Assembly: GCA_934359255.1 (NCBI GenBank)
Contig: CAKRLG010000002.1
Location: 158,818-222,817 of the forward strand
Reading direction: 5' to 3'
DNA from: an uncultured Ruminococcus sp.
GTDB taxonomy: Bacteria > Bacillota > Clostridia > Lachnospirales > Lachnospiraceae
DNA: 64,000 bases
This document shows positions 43,914 through 52,832 of the stretch, piece by piece. Position 1 is the first letter of the stretch. Every line of letters starts with the position of its first letter. A model generated the notes under the pieces. That model was not told the origin of the DNA, ran no database searches, and worked only from the letters and a program-made list of their open reading frames with translations. The translations under genes and the position numbers were made by a program.

Positions 43914-44795
43914 ATGAGTGATTATATTGTAAGAGCGACCGCAGCTGACGGACAGATCCGTGCCTTTGCGGCCAATACAAAAGATGTGGTGGAGACCGCA
44001 AGAAAGGATCATAACACCAGCCCGGTAGCAACAGCGGCTCTGGGACGGCTTCTGACCGGTGGTGCGATGATGGGAATCATGATGAAGGGGGACAAAGATG
44101 TCCTGACCCTGCAGATCAAGTGTAGCGGACCGATCGGAGGTCTGACGGTGACTTCTGATTCTAAAGGAAGAGTAAAAGGTTATGTAAACCATCCGGAAGT
44201 CATGCTCCCGGCGAATGCACAGGGAAAACTGGATGTGGGCGGTGCGCTTGGTCTTGGTGTCTTAAGTGTAATTAAGGATCTGGGTCTGAAAGAGCCGTAT
44301 GTGGGACAGACGGAATTAAAGACCGGAGAGATCGGGGATGACCTGACTTACTATTTTGCAAGCAGCGAGCAGGTACCTTCCGCAGTAGGACTCGGCGTAC
44401 TGATGGAGAAGGATAATACTGTCCGCCAGGCCGGTGGATTTATCGTGCAGCTGATGCCGAACGCAGAGGAAGAAGTGATTGAGAAACTGGAGAAAAACCT
44501 GGCACAGATCACTTCAGTTACCGAACTTCTGGATCAGGGTTATACACCGGAAATGCTGCTGGAAAAACTGCTTGGTGATATGGATCTTGAGATCAATGAG
44601 AAAGTGCCGACCAGTTTCTACTGCAACTGCGACAAAGTAAGGGTTGGAAAAGTACTGATCAGTCTGGGAGAAAAAGAACTGCAGGGCATGATCGATGACG
44701 GTGAAAACATCGAACTGAATTGTCATTTCTGTAACACCAACTATACCTTCAGCGTAGAAGAACTGAAAGAACTGCTCGCACTTGCCAGAAAATAG
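43914..44795 (+). CDS. hslO: Redox-regulated chaperone Hsp33
   Basis: A 294-residue holdase chaperone activated by oxidative unfolding, useful to an anaerobe exposed to oxygen. It starts SDYIVRATAADGQIRAFAA. The GYVNHPEV, QSGQIxTGEIGDDLTYYFASSEQVPSAVGLGV-type region and the C-terminal zinc site CNCDKVRV...CHFCNT (CxC and CxxC) are all present. ATG 43914 is chosen behind AAAGGAAA. Confidence 0.93.
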   Translation: MSDYIVRATAADGQIRAFAANTKDVVETARKDHNTSPVATAALGRLLTGGAMMGIMMKGDKDVLTLQIKCSGPIGGLTVTSDSKGRVKGYVNHPEVMLPANAQGKLDVGGALGLGVLSVIKDLGLKEPYVGQTELKTGEIGDDLTYYFASSEQVPSAVGLGVLMEKDNTVRQAGGFIVQLMPNAEEEVIEKLEKNLAQITSVTELLDQGYTPEMLLEKLLGDMDLEINEKVPTSFYCNCDKVRVGKVLISLGEKELQGMIDDGENIELNCHFCNTNYTFSVEELKELLALARK

Positions 44796-44810
44796 GCGGA
44801 AAGGAAAGCT

Positions 44811-46724
44811 ATGAGACACGGATTTATTAAAACGGCAGCCGGTACACCGAAGATTCAGGTGGCAGACTGTGTATACAATGCGGGAGAGATTCTGAAACTG
44901 ATCCGGAAGATGGAAACTGAGAGTGCAAAGATCATGGCATTTCCGGAACTTTGCATCACCGGATATACCTGTCAGGATCTGTTCTGGCAGACATTGCTTT
45001 TGGACAGTGCGAGGGAGCAGCTGATATGGCTGGCAAAAGAAACCAGCCAGGTGGATGCTCTGATCATCGTAGGTCTTCCATGGGAATATAACGGAAAACT
45101 GTACAATGTGGCAGCTGTCTTAAACAGAGGAAAGATCCTTGGCCTGGTGCCGAAGACGAATCTGCCAAACTATGCCGAATATTATGAGGCAAGACATTTT
45201 ACACCGGCAGACCCGGAGACGCATATGGTAACGATCGGGGAAGAAAACGTGCCTTTCGGGACAAAGCTGCTGTTTTCCTGTCCGCAGATGCCGGGAATGA
45301 AAGTGGCTGTGGAGATCTGCGAAGACCTCTGGGTGCCGAATCCTCCGAGCGTGTCCCACGCACTGGCAGGTGCGAATGTGATCATCAACCTGTCTGCAGG
45401 GGATGAAATCACCGGAAAAGATACCTACCGGAGAGAACTGGTAAAAGGACAGTCGGCACGTCTGATCTGCGGTTATATCTACGCGACGGCCGGAGAGGGA
45501 GAATCTTCCACGGATCTGGTATTTGGCGGACACAATCTGATCTGTGAAAACGGTTCCATCTTAAAAGAGGCAAAACGTTTTATCAACCAGACAATCTATG
45601 GTGATCTGGATATCCGGCGTCTTGTAACTGAGCGAAGGAAAATGACAACTTATCCGCCAGCGGATACGACCGGTTATCAGGAAATTATATTTACACTGGA
45701 GAAAGAAGAAACCAGACTGACCAGAACTTTCCCGAGAAAACCATTTGTACCGTCCGGAAAAGAAGAAAGGGAAAAACGATGTGACGAGATTCTGACGATT
45801 CAGGCAATGGGACTGAAGAAACGTCTGGAACATACCCACAGCCAGAGTGCTGTCATTGGCATCTCCGGCGGACTCGATTCCACACTGGCACTGCTGGTAA
45901 CAGCCAGAGCCTTTGATTTTCTTGGCATGCCAAGGGAAAAAATCACTGCGGTCACAATGCCATGTTTCGGAACTACCGACAGAACATATCGTAACGCCTG
46001 CGATCTGACCAAAAAACTTGGTGCGACCCTGCGGGAGGTAGATATCCGCGAAGCCGTGACCATTCATTTCAGGGACATAGGACATGATATGGAAAATCAC
46101 GATGTGACATACGAAAACTGTCAGGCGAGAGAACGTACGCAGGTGATCATGGATATCGCGAATCAGGCGGGCGGTATGGTGATCGGAACAGGTGACTTGT
46201 CGGAACTGGCACTGGGATGGGCGACCTATAATGGAGATCATATGTCCATGTATGCGGTTAATACATCAATTCCGAAGACACTTGTACGCCATCTGGTACG
46301 GTATTATGCGGATACCTGTGGAGATGATCGTCTGTCTGAGATACTGCTGGATATTTTGGATACACCGGTAAGCCCGGAGCTGCTTCCTCCAAAAGACGGC
46401 GAGATCGCACAGAAAACCGAAGATCTGGTGGGACCGTATGAACTGCATGATTTCTTCCTGTATTATATGCTTCGTGCAGGATATGAGCCGGATAAAATTT
46501 TCCGGATCGCAGTGCAGACTTTCGACGGTGTGTATGACAGGGAAGTGATCCTGAAATGGTTAAAGAATTTCTATCGGAGATTCTTTATGCAGCAGTTTAA
46601 GCGCTCCTGTCTGCCGGATGGACCGAAAGTCGGTACAGTAGCGGTATCTCCGCGAGGCGATTTGCGGATGTCCAGCGATTCTTGTGTGCGTATCTGGATG
46701 GATCAGGTGGAAAAACTGTCATAA
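44811..46724 (+). CDS. nadE: Glutamine-dependent NAD+ synthetase
   Basis: A 637-residue two-domain enzyme. The N-terminal nitrilase-type glutaminase (about 1-290) has Glu in FPELCITGY, Lys in LVPKTNLPNY and catalytic Cys in VEICEDLWV. The C-terminal synthetase has the ATP-binding SGGLDSTLALL (near residue 350) and GTGDLSELALGWATYNGDHM. It makes NAD+ from nicotinate adenine dinucleotide with ammonia channelled from glutamine. It starts 15 bases after hslO behind GGAAAGG. Confidence 0.94.
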   Translation: MRHGFIKTAAGTPKIQVADCVYNAGEILKLIRKMETESAKIMAFPELCITGYTCQDLFWQTLLLDSAREQLIWLAKETSQVDALIIVGLPWEYNGKLYNVAAVLNRGKILGLVPKTNLPNYAEYYEARHFTPADPETHMVTIGEENVPFGTKLLFSCPQMPGMKVAVEICEDLWVPNPPSVSHALAGANVIINLSAGDEITGKDTYRRELVKGQSARLICGYIYATAGEGESSTDLVFGGHNLICENGSILKEAKRFINQTIYGDLDIRRLVTERRKMTTYPPADTTGYQEIIFTLEKEETRLTRTFPRKPFVPSGKEEREKRCDEILTIQAMGLKKRLEHTHSQSAVIGISGGLDSTLALLVTARAFDFLGMPREKITAVTMPCFGTTDRTYRNACDLTKKLGATLREVDIREAVTIHFRDIGHDMENHDVTYENCQARERTQVIMDIANQAGGMVIGTGDLSELALGWATYNGDHMSMYAVNTSIPKTLVRHLVRYYADTCGDDRLSEILLDILDTPVSPELLPPKDGEIAQKTEDLVGPYELHDFFLYYMLRAGYEPDKIFRIAVQTFDGVYDREVILKWLKNFYRRFFMQQFKRSCLPDGPKVGTVAVSPRGDLRMSSDSCVRIWMDQVEKLS

Positions 46725-46798
46725 TAGTGAAAACAGGTGGATAACTTCTGAAAATGTATTTTGCAGTCAGTAAGAAGGGAAAAGGAGTAAGGCGGCAG

Positions 46799-47701
46799 AT
46801 GATGGAGACGAGAGAACAAATGAAACGTCTGATGGAAAAGATACAGATGCCGGAAGAAGGAATTGCACAGCTTCTGGAGGCAAGAGAACAACTGGAAAAG
46901 GCAGATGACTGGGATGTGATCGTACAGACTGCAGAACAGGTGATGGCAGCAGATGGAGAACTTTCTGTTCTTACCCAGGCACTGACAGAGACGGAAGCCA
47001 GAGAAGAAGCACTGGGAGTGAACCGCTATCTTCTGGATACACTGATGTTATGGTGCTGCTGGGAAGAAGTAAAGGTGCGTTATGAAAAACAGGGGCTGCC
47101 TGTGGAAATTTACTATAAGAGTCTGGAAGATATGAAGTGGAAAATGCTGGAGTGCTATGAGATTCATGGCGTGTACGGTAATTTCGTAGGCCACTGGTAC
47201 GATGGATTCTTTAATCTGACCAGGTTCGGACTGGGACGTCTGCAGTTTGAACTGCGCCCGTTTGAGGGAAAAGAAGACTGTGAACTGGATGGGGTGTGTA
47301 TTCATCCGGGAGATACTGTCATCAATATGCATATTCCGTCCGCAGGTCCGATGAAACCGGAGCTTTTGGAGGATGCGTTTGCGCGGGCGGAAGTATTTTT
47401 TAAAGAATATTTTCCGGAAGATTATACGATATTCGGTGTGGAGTCCTGGCTGATCGATCCGGATCTGGTGCGGATCCTTCCTGAGGGAAATATGAAAGCA
47501 TATGCGAAGCGGTTCCAGCTGATCGAGGTACAGAAAAGTGATGAAATCTTCCCGGACGGCTGGAGAGTGTTCGGTGCGGAGTGGAAAAAGAAACCGGAAG
47601 ACCTGCCCCGGAACACCGGGCTGCAGAGAGCGATTGCGGACTATCTGCAGCAGGGCGACAGGCTGGGAAATGGTTATGGTATCTTTGTCCGGAAAAAATA
47701 A
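46799..47701 (+). CDS. Acyltransferase-like protein of unknown substrate
   Basis: A 300-residue protein. An N-terminal helical region (about 1-110) is followed by a predicted GNAT-like region with GVCIHPGDTVINMHIPSAG and ESWLIDPDLVRILPEGNM. I recall similar proteins annotated as acyltransferase-domain or DUF5596 proteins in Lachnospiraceae. No catalytic residue can be assigned. ATG 46799 (or 46802) is chosen because AAGGAG precedes it; the frame from 46754 has none. Confidence 0.7.
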   Translation: MMETREQMKRLMEKIQMPEEGIAQLLEAREQLEKADDWDVIVQTAEQVMAADGELSVLTQALTETEAREEALGVNRYLLDTLMLWCCWEEVKVRYEKQGLPVEIYYKSLEDMKWKMLECYEIHGVYGNFVGHWYDGFFNLTRFGLGRLQFELRPFEGKEDCELDGVCIHPGDTVINMHIPSAGPMKPELLEDAFARAEVFFKEYFPEDYTIFGVESWLIDPDLVRILPEGNMKAYAKRFQLIEVQKSDEIFPDGWRVFGAEWKKKPEDLPRNTGLQRAIADYLQQGDRLGNGYGIFVRKK

Positions 47702-47712
47702 ACAGACGGTAT

Positions 47713-48174
47713 TCATTGCTGAAGAACGGAAGCTTTTGCAAGGGCACTTTTGATGGCTTCTAAAAGCAGCATGGAAGTATATTTGTTATCGTCTTCGTAG
47801 GTGATATCTTCCAGAGACTGTTTTTCATAAATCTGGGACGCGAGTTCTTCGAGTGCCGGTTTCATCAGTGGATACATGGCAGCGGTGGATTCGCTTAAGT
47901 TTACCAGTTCGATGGAATTGATGTGGTTGCTGTCTACAGTTACCTGCACATCGAAGGTGTTGTCATTCAGCTCAATGGCGGTGCTATAGACGCCCGGAAG
48001 ATATTGTCCGGTGAGGGCAGAAGTTGTCTGAACAGAGGAAGCGGTTTCTTTGTCTTTTGATGGTCCGAACATGATCAGAAGAAGAACGATCATCAGGAGA
48101 CCGAGTACGAGAAAGATAGCGGTATAGATCACTTCTTTCATATGTAGTACAACAATCCTGGTTTTGGAACTCAT
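47713..48174 (-). CDS. Membrane-anchored small extracytoplasmic protein
   Basis: A 154-residue minus-strand protein. Residues about 12-36 form one transmembrane helix (VIYTAIFLVLGLLMIVLLLIMF), then a spacer and a 100-residue outer domain with GVYSTAIELNDNTFDVQVTVD and a helical C-terminus. The GxYxxxxxxxNxxxxVxVxVxxxxI pattern resembles FMN-binding domains, but the flavinylation Thr motif is absent. Start chosen at 48174, with AAGGAG upstream. Convergent with the acyltransferase-like gene and divergent from the radical SAM gene. Confidence 0.75.
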   Translation of the reverse strand: MSSKTRIVVLHMKEVIYTAIFLVLGLLMIVLLLIMFGPSKDKETASSVQTTSALTGQYLPGVYSTAIELNDNTFDVQVTVDSNHINSIELVNLSESTAAMYPLMKPALEELASQIYEKQSLEDITYEDDNKYTSMLLLEAIKSALAKASVLQQ

Positions 48175-48303
48175 AATACACACTCCTTTTCCGATGCTTT
48201 TCTATAGTGTATGAGAAATGGTGCGATTTTATGAGATATGGGCTTTCGGAAAATCGAACAGGAAAACTTTCAGTAATACAAGAAGAAACAGGGGGAAGAA
48301 ACG

Positions 48304-49197
48304 ATGGGAATGGATGCCTGTATGCTGTGTCCGAGAATGTGCGGCGTAAACAGGGAGTCCGGAGAGAAAGGCTATTGCGGAATGGACGGAAAACTGCGGG
48401 CGGCAAGAGCAGCACTTCATATGTGGGAAGAACCCTGTATCTCAGGAACACGGGGATCGGGTGCGGTATTTTTTTCCGGCTGTAGTCTGCGGTGTGTTTT
48501 CTGCCAGAATTATGAGATTGCAGAAGGAAACTGCGCAAGAGAGATTTCCGGGGAGCGTCTCAGTGAGATTTTTCTGGAACTTCAGGAACAGGGAGCAGCG
48601 AATATCAATCTGGTAACAGCGGCACATTTTGCACCGGCTGTGATCGGGGCACTGAAAAAGGCAAAAGCACAGGGGATGCATCTGCCGGTGATCTACAATT
48701 CCAGTGGATATGAACGGGTGGAAACGGTACAGATGCTGGAAGAAGTCGTGGATGTGTGGCTGCCCGATTTTAAATATATGGATCCGGAGCTGGCCTTTGC
48801 CTGTTCGAAAGCGAAGGATTATCCGGAAGTTGCCGTGACAGCGATCCGGGAGATGATGATGGCCGGAGGAATGTGTGAATACGATGACAACGGTTATATT
48901 CAGAAAGGAGTGATCGTCCGCCACCTGATCCTGCCGGGACATACAAAAAATTCTATCGCAGTGCTTGATGAGTTATATGAAACATATGGAAAAGACCTGA
49001 CCATCAGTCTGATGAATCAGTATACACCTCTTCCCCAGGTGCGTGATATCCCGGATCTGAACCGGAGGGTGACAAAACGGGAGTATGAAAAGGTACTTGA
49101 TCATGCACTGGATCTTGGTATTACGCAGGGCTTTTTTCAGGAAGGCGGGACAGCAAAAGAAAGTTTCATTCCACTTTTTGACTATGAAGGGTTATAA
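48304..49197 (+). CDS. PflA-like radical SAM protein (COG1313 type)
   Basis: A 297-residue radical SAM protein. An N-terminal Cys cluster (CMLCPRMCGVNR...GYCG) precedes the radical SAM motif CSLRCVFCQN (CxxxCxxC, near residue 63). NLVTAAHFAPAVIGAL, YNSSGYE, DVWLPDFKYMDPELA and RHLILPGHTKNS are characteristic of the family sometimes called PflX. No glycyl-radical partner lies beside it, so its substrate is unknown. It starts at ATG 48304 after GGGGGAAG. Confidence 0.87.
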   Translation: MGMDACMLCPRMCGVNRESGEKGYCGMDGKLRAARAALHMWEEPCISGTRGSGAVFFSGCSLRCVFCQNYEIAEGNCAREISGERLSEIFLELQEQGAANINLVTAAHFAPAVIGALKKAKAQGMHLPVIYNSSGYERVETVQMLEEVVDVWLPDFKYMDPELAFACSKAKDYPEVAVTAIREMMMAGGMCEYDDNGYIQKGVIVRHLILPGHTKNSIAVLDELYETYGKDLTISLMNQYTPLPQVRDIPDLNRRVTKREYEKVLDHALDLGITQGFFQEGGTAKESFIPLFDYEGL

Positions 49198-49267
49198 TGT
49201 GATCAAACAGAACGGAAAGCTACATTTTTCGTGGGAACAAATCAGAAAAAGTGTAAAAACATAGATA

Positions 49268-49296
49268 GACCCCTGTCAGTAAAAAAGACAGGGGTC
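49268..49296 (+). terminator. Hairpin after the radical SAM gene
   Basis: A perfect 10-bp stem, GACCCCTGTC with GACAGGGGTC, encloses AGTAAAAAA. No T tail on the plus strand; probable terminator or processing site. Confidence 0.55.
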
Positions 49297-49376
49297 GTAC
49301 TGTCAGAGAGAAGAAGACAGACGAAAAGATGCTGAGCGCAGACAGAAGCAGGAACAAAAAAAGGAGGAAAAGATCC

Positions 49377-52300
49377 ATGGCACTGCAATTTGTACCAGGT
49401 AATTCGGGAGCTGGAAAATCTTTTCAGTTATATCAGAAAATCTTACAGGAAGCCGGAACACATCCGGAGAGAAAGTATCTGGTGATCGTACCGGAACAGT
49501 TTACCATGCAGACACAGAAGGAACTGGTAGCTTTGAGTCCCCGTCATGGAATCATGAACGTGGATATTTTAAGTTTTGACCGTCTGGCACATCGGGTATT
49601 CGCAGAAGTGGGCGGTGATCAGACCCCTGTTCTGGAAGACGTGGGGAAAATTCTTGTACTGGAACGCGTGGTGCAGGAACAGAAGAAAAAGCTTGGGGTT
49701 CTGGGCAGCAGTCTGGAAAAACTGGGAACCGTCAGTGAGATGAAATCACTGTTATCCGAGCTGATGCAGTACGATATTCACCCGGAGGAACTGGACGAGA
49801 TCGGCAATATGGCGAAAGAAAAACCGTTGCTGTATCACAAATTAAAGGATGTGCAGACCATTTATCAGGGATTTTCCGAGTTTTTAAGAAAACGGTATAT
49901 CACGGCGGAAGAAGTTTTGGATCTGTTGTGTGAGAAAATCGGAAGTTCCCGACTGGTGAGAGACAGCTGGATCGCTCTGGACGGATTTACCGGATTTACT
50001 CCGGTACAGAATAAATTACTGCGGGAACTGCTGAAACTGGCACAGCAGGTATGGGTGACGGTGACGCTGGAGGAAAAGGTGTCCGTGGCACAGTTAAAAC
50101 GTCCGCAGCATCTGTTTCGGATGAGTGGGGAGATGATGGAATCTCTGACCAGGATGGCAGCGGAAGAACGGGTGGAAGTCTTGGATCCCTGGTGGGTGCG
50201 TCCGGGAGAACATAGCCGTTTTTGCAAGGCACCGGCACTGGAATTTCTGGAACAGCATCTGTTTCGGTATGATAAACGGCAGTACCGGAAGGAACAGGAA
50301 GAGGTACAGATCTTTCAGGCCGGAAATCCGAAAGAAGAGATGGAAGAGATCGCCAGAAGGATTCGTCTGCTGGTGCGTACAAAGGGCTACAGGTATGGGG
50401 ATTTTGCCGTGATCACAGGGGATATGACGACGTACGGAAGCTATGCCAGACAGGTCATGGAACAGTGTAAGATTCCCTGCTTTATCGATGAAAAACATTC
50501 CATCCTGATGAATCCGTTTGTAGAGTATATCCGTGCGGCTGTCAATCTGGTGGTAGAGTATTTTTCCTATGAGAGTATGTTTCGCTATCTTCGCTGTGGG
50601 CTGTCCGGAATTCCGGTTTATCAGGTGGATCAGCTGGAAAATTACTGTATCGCTGTGGGAATCCGCGGGGAAAAACAGTGGAAGGATCACTGGGTAAGAC
50701 GGTATCGCGGGATGGAAGAAGGCAGTATCGAAGTGATCAACCAGATTCGGGAACATGTCTGGAAAAAGATTGGCCCTTTTGCGGAGTATATGAAAGAAAA
50801 AGAGCACACAGTAGAAGAACGGACACGGATGCTCTATCACATGATCGTAAAGGACAGGATTCAGGAGCGGTTAGCGGAAAAAGAACAGGATTTTGCCGCG
50901 CAGGGCGATCAGGCGATGGTCAAGGAATACAGCCAGATTTACGGAATGATCATGGAACTGCTCGATAAGATGGTGCAGATGCTCGGCAGCGAGACGATCA
51001 CGGCGAAGGAGTACGGACAACTTCTTGATGTGGGATTCCAGGAGATGCGGGTGGGCATCATTCCACCGACGGCAGATCAGGTACTGATCGGTGAGATGGA
51101 GCGTACCAGGCTGAAAGACATCAAAGTACTGTTCTTTGCGGGCGTCAATGACGGGATTATCCCTAAACACGGAGGGAAGGCAGGTCTGCTGTCAGAGTCG
51201 GATCGGGAATTCCTTGACAGCCGTCAGGTAGCACTGGCACCTACAGCAAGAGAATCCATGTATATCCAGCGTTTCTATCTGTATCTGAATCTGACGAAAC
51301 CTTCCCGGTGTCTGTATCTTTCTTACGCTCAGTCAAATGCACAGGGGCAGGCACAGAGTCCGGCGTATCTGATCGCGATGATTCTTCGGATGTATCCGAA
51401 ATTAGTGATCCAGGACAATCCAAAAGACGAGATCAGCCAGATGCAGATGGCACAGCAGGCAACGGAGATTCTTCTGGCAGGACTTCGAAAGGATGGAGAA
51501 CAGCAGCAGAACGATGGCTGGAGGGAACTGTTTTCCTGGTATCTGCGGTCAAAAGAGTGGAAGGAGCAGTGTCTTCGCTGGATCCAGGCGGCATACGAGG
51601 GCGCACCGGAGAGCAGCATCGGAAAAGCGGCGGCGGTGGCACTTTACGGGAAAGAACTGGAAAACAGTGCGACGGAACTGGAACGGTTTGCAGCCTGTGC
51701 CTTTGCACATTTTCTGCAGTATGGTCTGAAGATCGAGGAACGACAGGAATACGAATTTCGTCAGGCGGATCTGGGCAATGTGATCCATCAGGCACTGGAA
51801 CAGTTTTCACGAAATCTCAAAAAAAACCGGCTGACATGGCGTAGTCTGACGGATCAGGAACGGGATCAGCTGATTGATACGAGTGTGGAGGAAACCATTC
51901 ACGACTATGGCAATACGATTCTGGAGAGCAGTGCAAGAAACCAGTATATGATCCTGCGTGTAAAACGGATTCTGCGGCGGACGGTCTGGGCACTGCAGCA
52001 ACAGCTGAAAGCAGGAAAATATGAACCAAGCCGGTTTGAAATCTCTTTTTCTATGGAGGAAGATCTGAAAGCATCGAATTTTCAGTTATCGGAGGATGAG
52101 CGCCTGCGCCTGCGGGGACGGATTGACCGGGTGGACCGCTATGAGGAGGACGATACGATCTATGTGAAAGTCATTGATTATAAGTCCGGCAATACGGCTC
52201 TGGACCTTACTTCGGTGTATCACGGACTGCAATTGCAGCTTATCGTATATCTGAATGCAGCACTGGAACTGGAAGAAAAGAATCATCCGGGAAAACATGC

Positions 52301-52832
52301 AGAACCGGCGGGGATGTTTTATTATCATGTCAAAGATCCACTGGTGGATGGAAAACCTGGGGATGAGGAAGAGGAGATTGAACGGAAACTGCTGGAAAAA
52401 TTAAAGGTGGACGGACTGGTCCGGGCAGAAGAAAAGATCCTGAAGGATCTGGATCGGGAACTGGAAGCAGGGAAAAAATCGCTGGTGATCCCGGCAGCCT
52501 ACAATAAAAACGGCAGTCTTTCAAGTCGTTCCAAAACGGCAAGCAAAGAACAGTTCGAAGAACTCCGGGCCTATGTCAACGATAAAATCTGTGAAAATGG
52601 AACGCGGATCCTTGGCGGGGAGATGGAGAAAAATCCATATAAATTGAAACAACGGACCGCCTGCGACTATTGCAGTTTTAAGGAGATCTGCGGATTCGAT
52701 GAAAAGCAGGAGGGAAACAGTTACCGGAGACTTCCGGCATTTTCCGATGAGGAACTGTGGAAGAAAATGAGAGAGAAAGGGGAGAAGGAAGATGGAGATG
52801 AAGTGGACGCCGGAACAGCAGAAGGTCATTGA
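49377..52832 (+). CDS. addB: Helicase-exonuclease AddAB subunit AddB
   Basis: An 1151-residue subunit of the AddAB complex that processes double-strand breaks for recombination. It starts MALQFVPGNSGAGKSFQLY, with a Walker A-type loop. The C-terminal RecB-type nuclease has GRIDRVDRYEEDD and VIDYKSGN. The 4Fe-4S cluster uses a Cys in FAACAFAHFLQYGL and three in CDYCSFKEIC. ATG 49377 is preceded by AAGGAGGA; the longer frame from 49329 has no such site. addA overlaps its end by 41 bases. Confidence 0.94.
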   Translation: MALQFVPGNSGAGKSFQLYQKILQEAGTHPERKYLVIVPEQFTMQTQKELVALSPRHGIMNVDILSFDRLAHRVFAEVGGDQTPVLEDVGKILVLERVVQEQKKKLGVLGSSLEKLGTVSEMKSLLSELMQYDIHPEELDEIGNMAKEKPLLYHKLKDVQTIYQGFSEFLRKRYITAEEVLDLLCEKIGSSRLVRDSWIALDGFTGFTPVQNKLLRELLKLAQQVWVTVTLEEKVSVAQLKRPQHLFRMSGEMMESLTRMAAEERVEVLDPWWVRPGEHSRFCKAPALEFLEQHLFRYDKRQYRKEQEEVQIFQAGNPKEEMEEIARRIRLLVRTKGYRYGDFAVITGDMTTYGSYARQVMEQCKIPCFIDEKHSILMNPFVEYIRAAVNLVVEYFSYESMFRYLRCGLSGIPVYQVDQLENYCIAVGIRGEKQWKDHWVRRYRGMEEGSIEVINQIREHVWKKIGPFAEYMKEKEHTVEERTRMLYHMIVKDRIQERLAEKEQDFAAQGDQAMVKEYSQIYGMIMELLDKMVQMLGSETITAKEYGQLLDVGFQEMRVGIIPPTADQVLIGEMERTRLKDIKVLFFAGVNDGIIPKHGGKAGLLSESDREFLDSRQVALAPTARESMYIQRFYLYLNLTKPSRCLYLSYAQSNAQGQAQSPAYLIAMILRMYPKLVIQDNPKDEISQMQMAQQATEILLAGLRKDGEQQQNDGWRELFSWYLRSKEWKEQCLRWIQAAYEGAPESSIGKAAAVALYGKELENSATELERFAACAFAHFLQYGLKIEERQEYEFRQADLGNVIHQALEQFSRNLKKNRLTWRSLTDQERDQLIDTSVEETIHDYGNTILESSARNQYMILRVKRILRRTVWALQQQLKAGKYEPSRFEISFSMEEDLKASNFQLSEDERLRLRGRIDRVDRYEEDDTIYVKVIDYKSGNTALDLTSVYHGLQLQLIVYLNAALELEEKNHPGKHAEPAGMFYYHVKDPLVDGKPGDEEEEIERKLLEKLKVDGLVRAEEKILKDLDRELEAGKKSLVIPAAYNKNGSLSSRSKTASKEQFEELRAYVNDKICENGTRILGGEMEKNPYKLKQRTACDYCSFKEICGFDEKQEGNSYRRLPAFSDEELWKKMREKGEKEDGDEVDAGTAEGH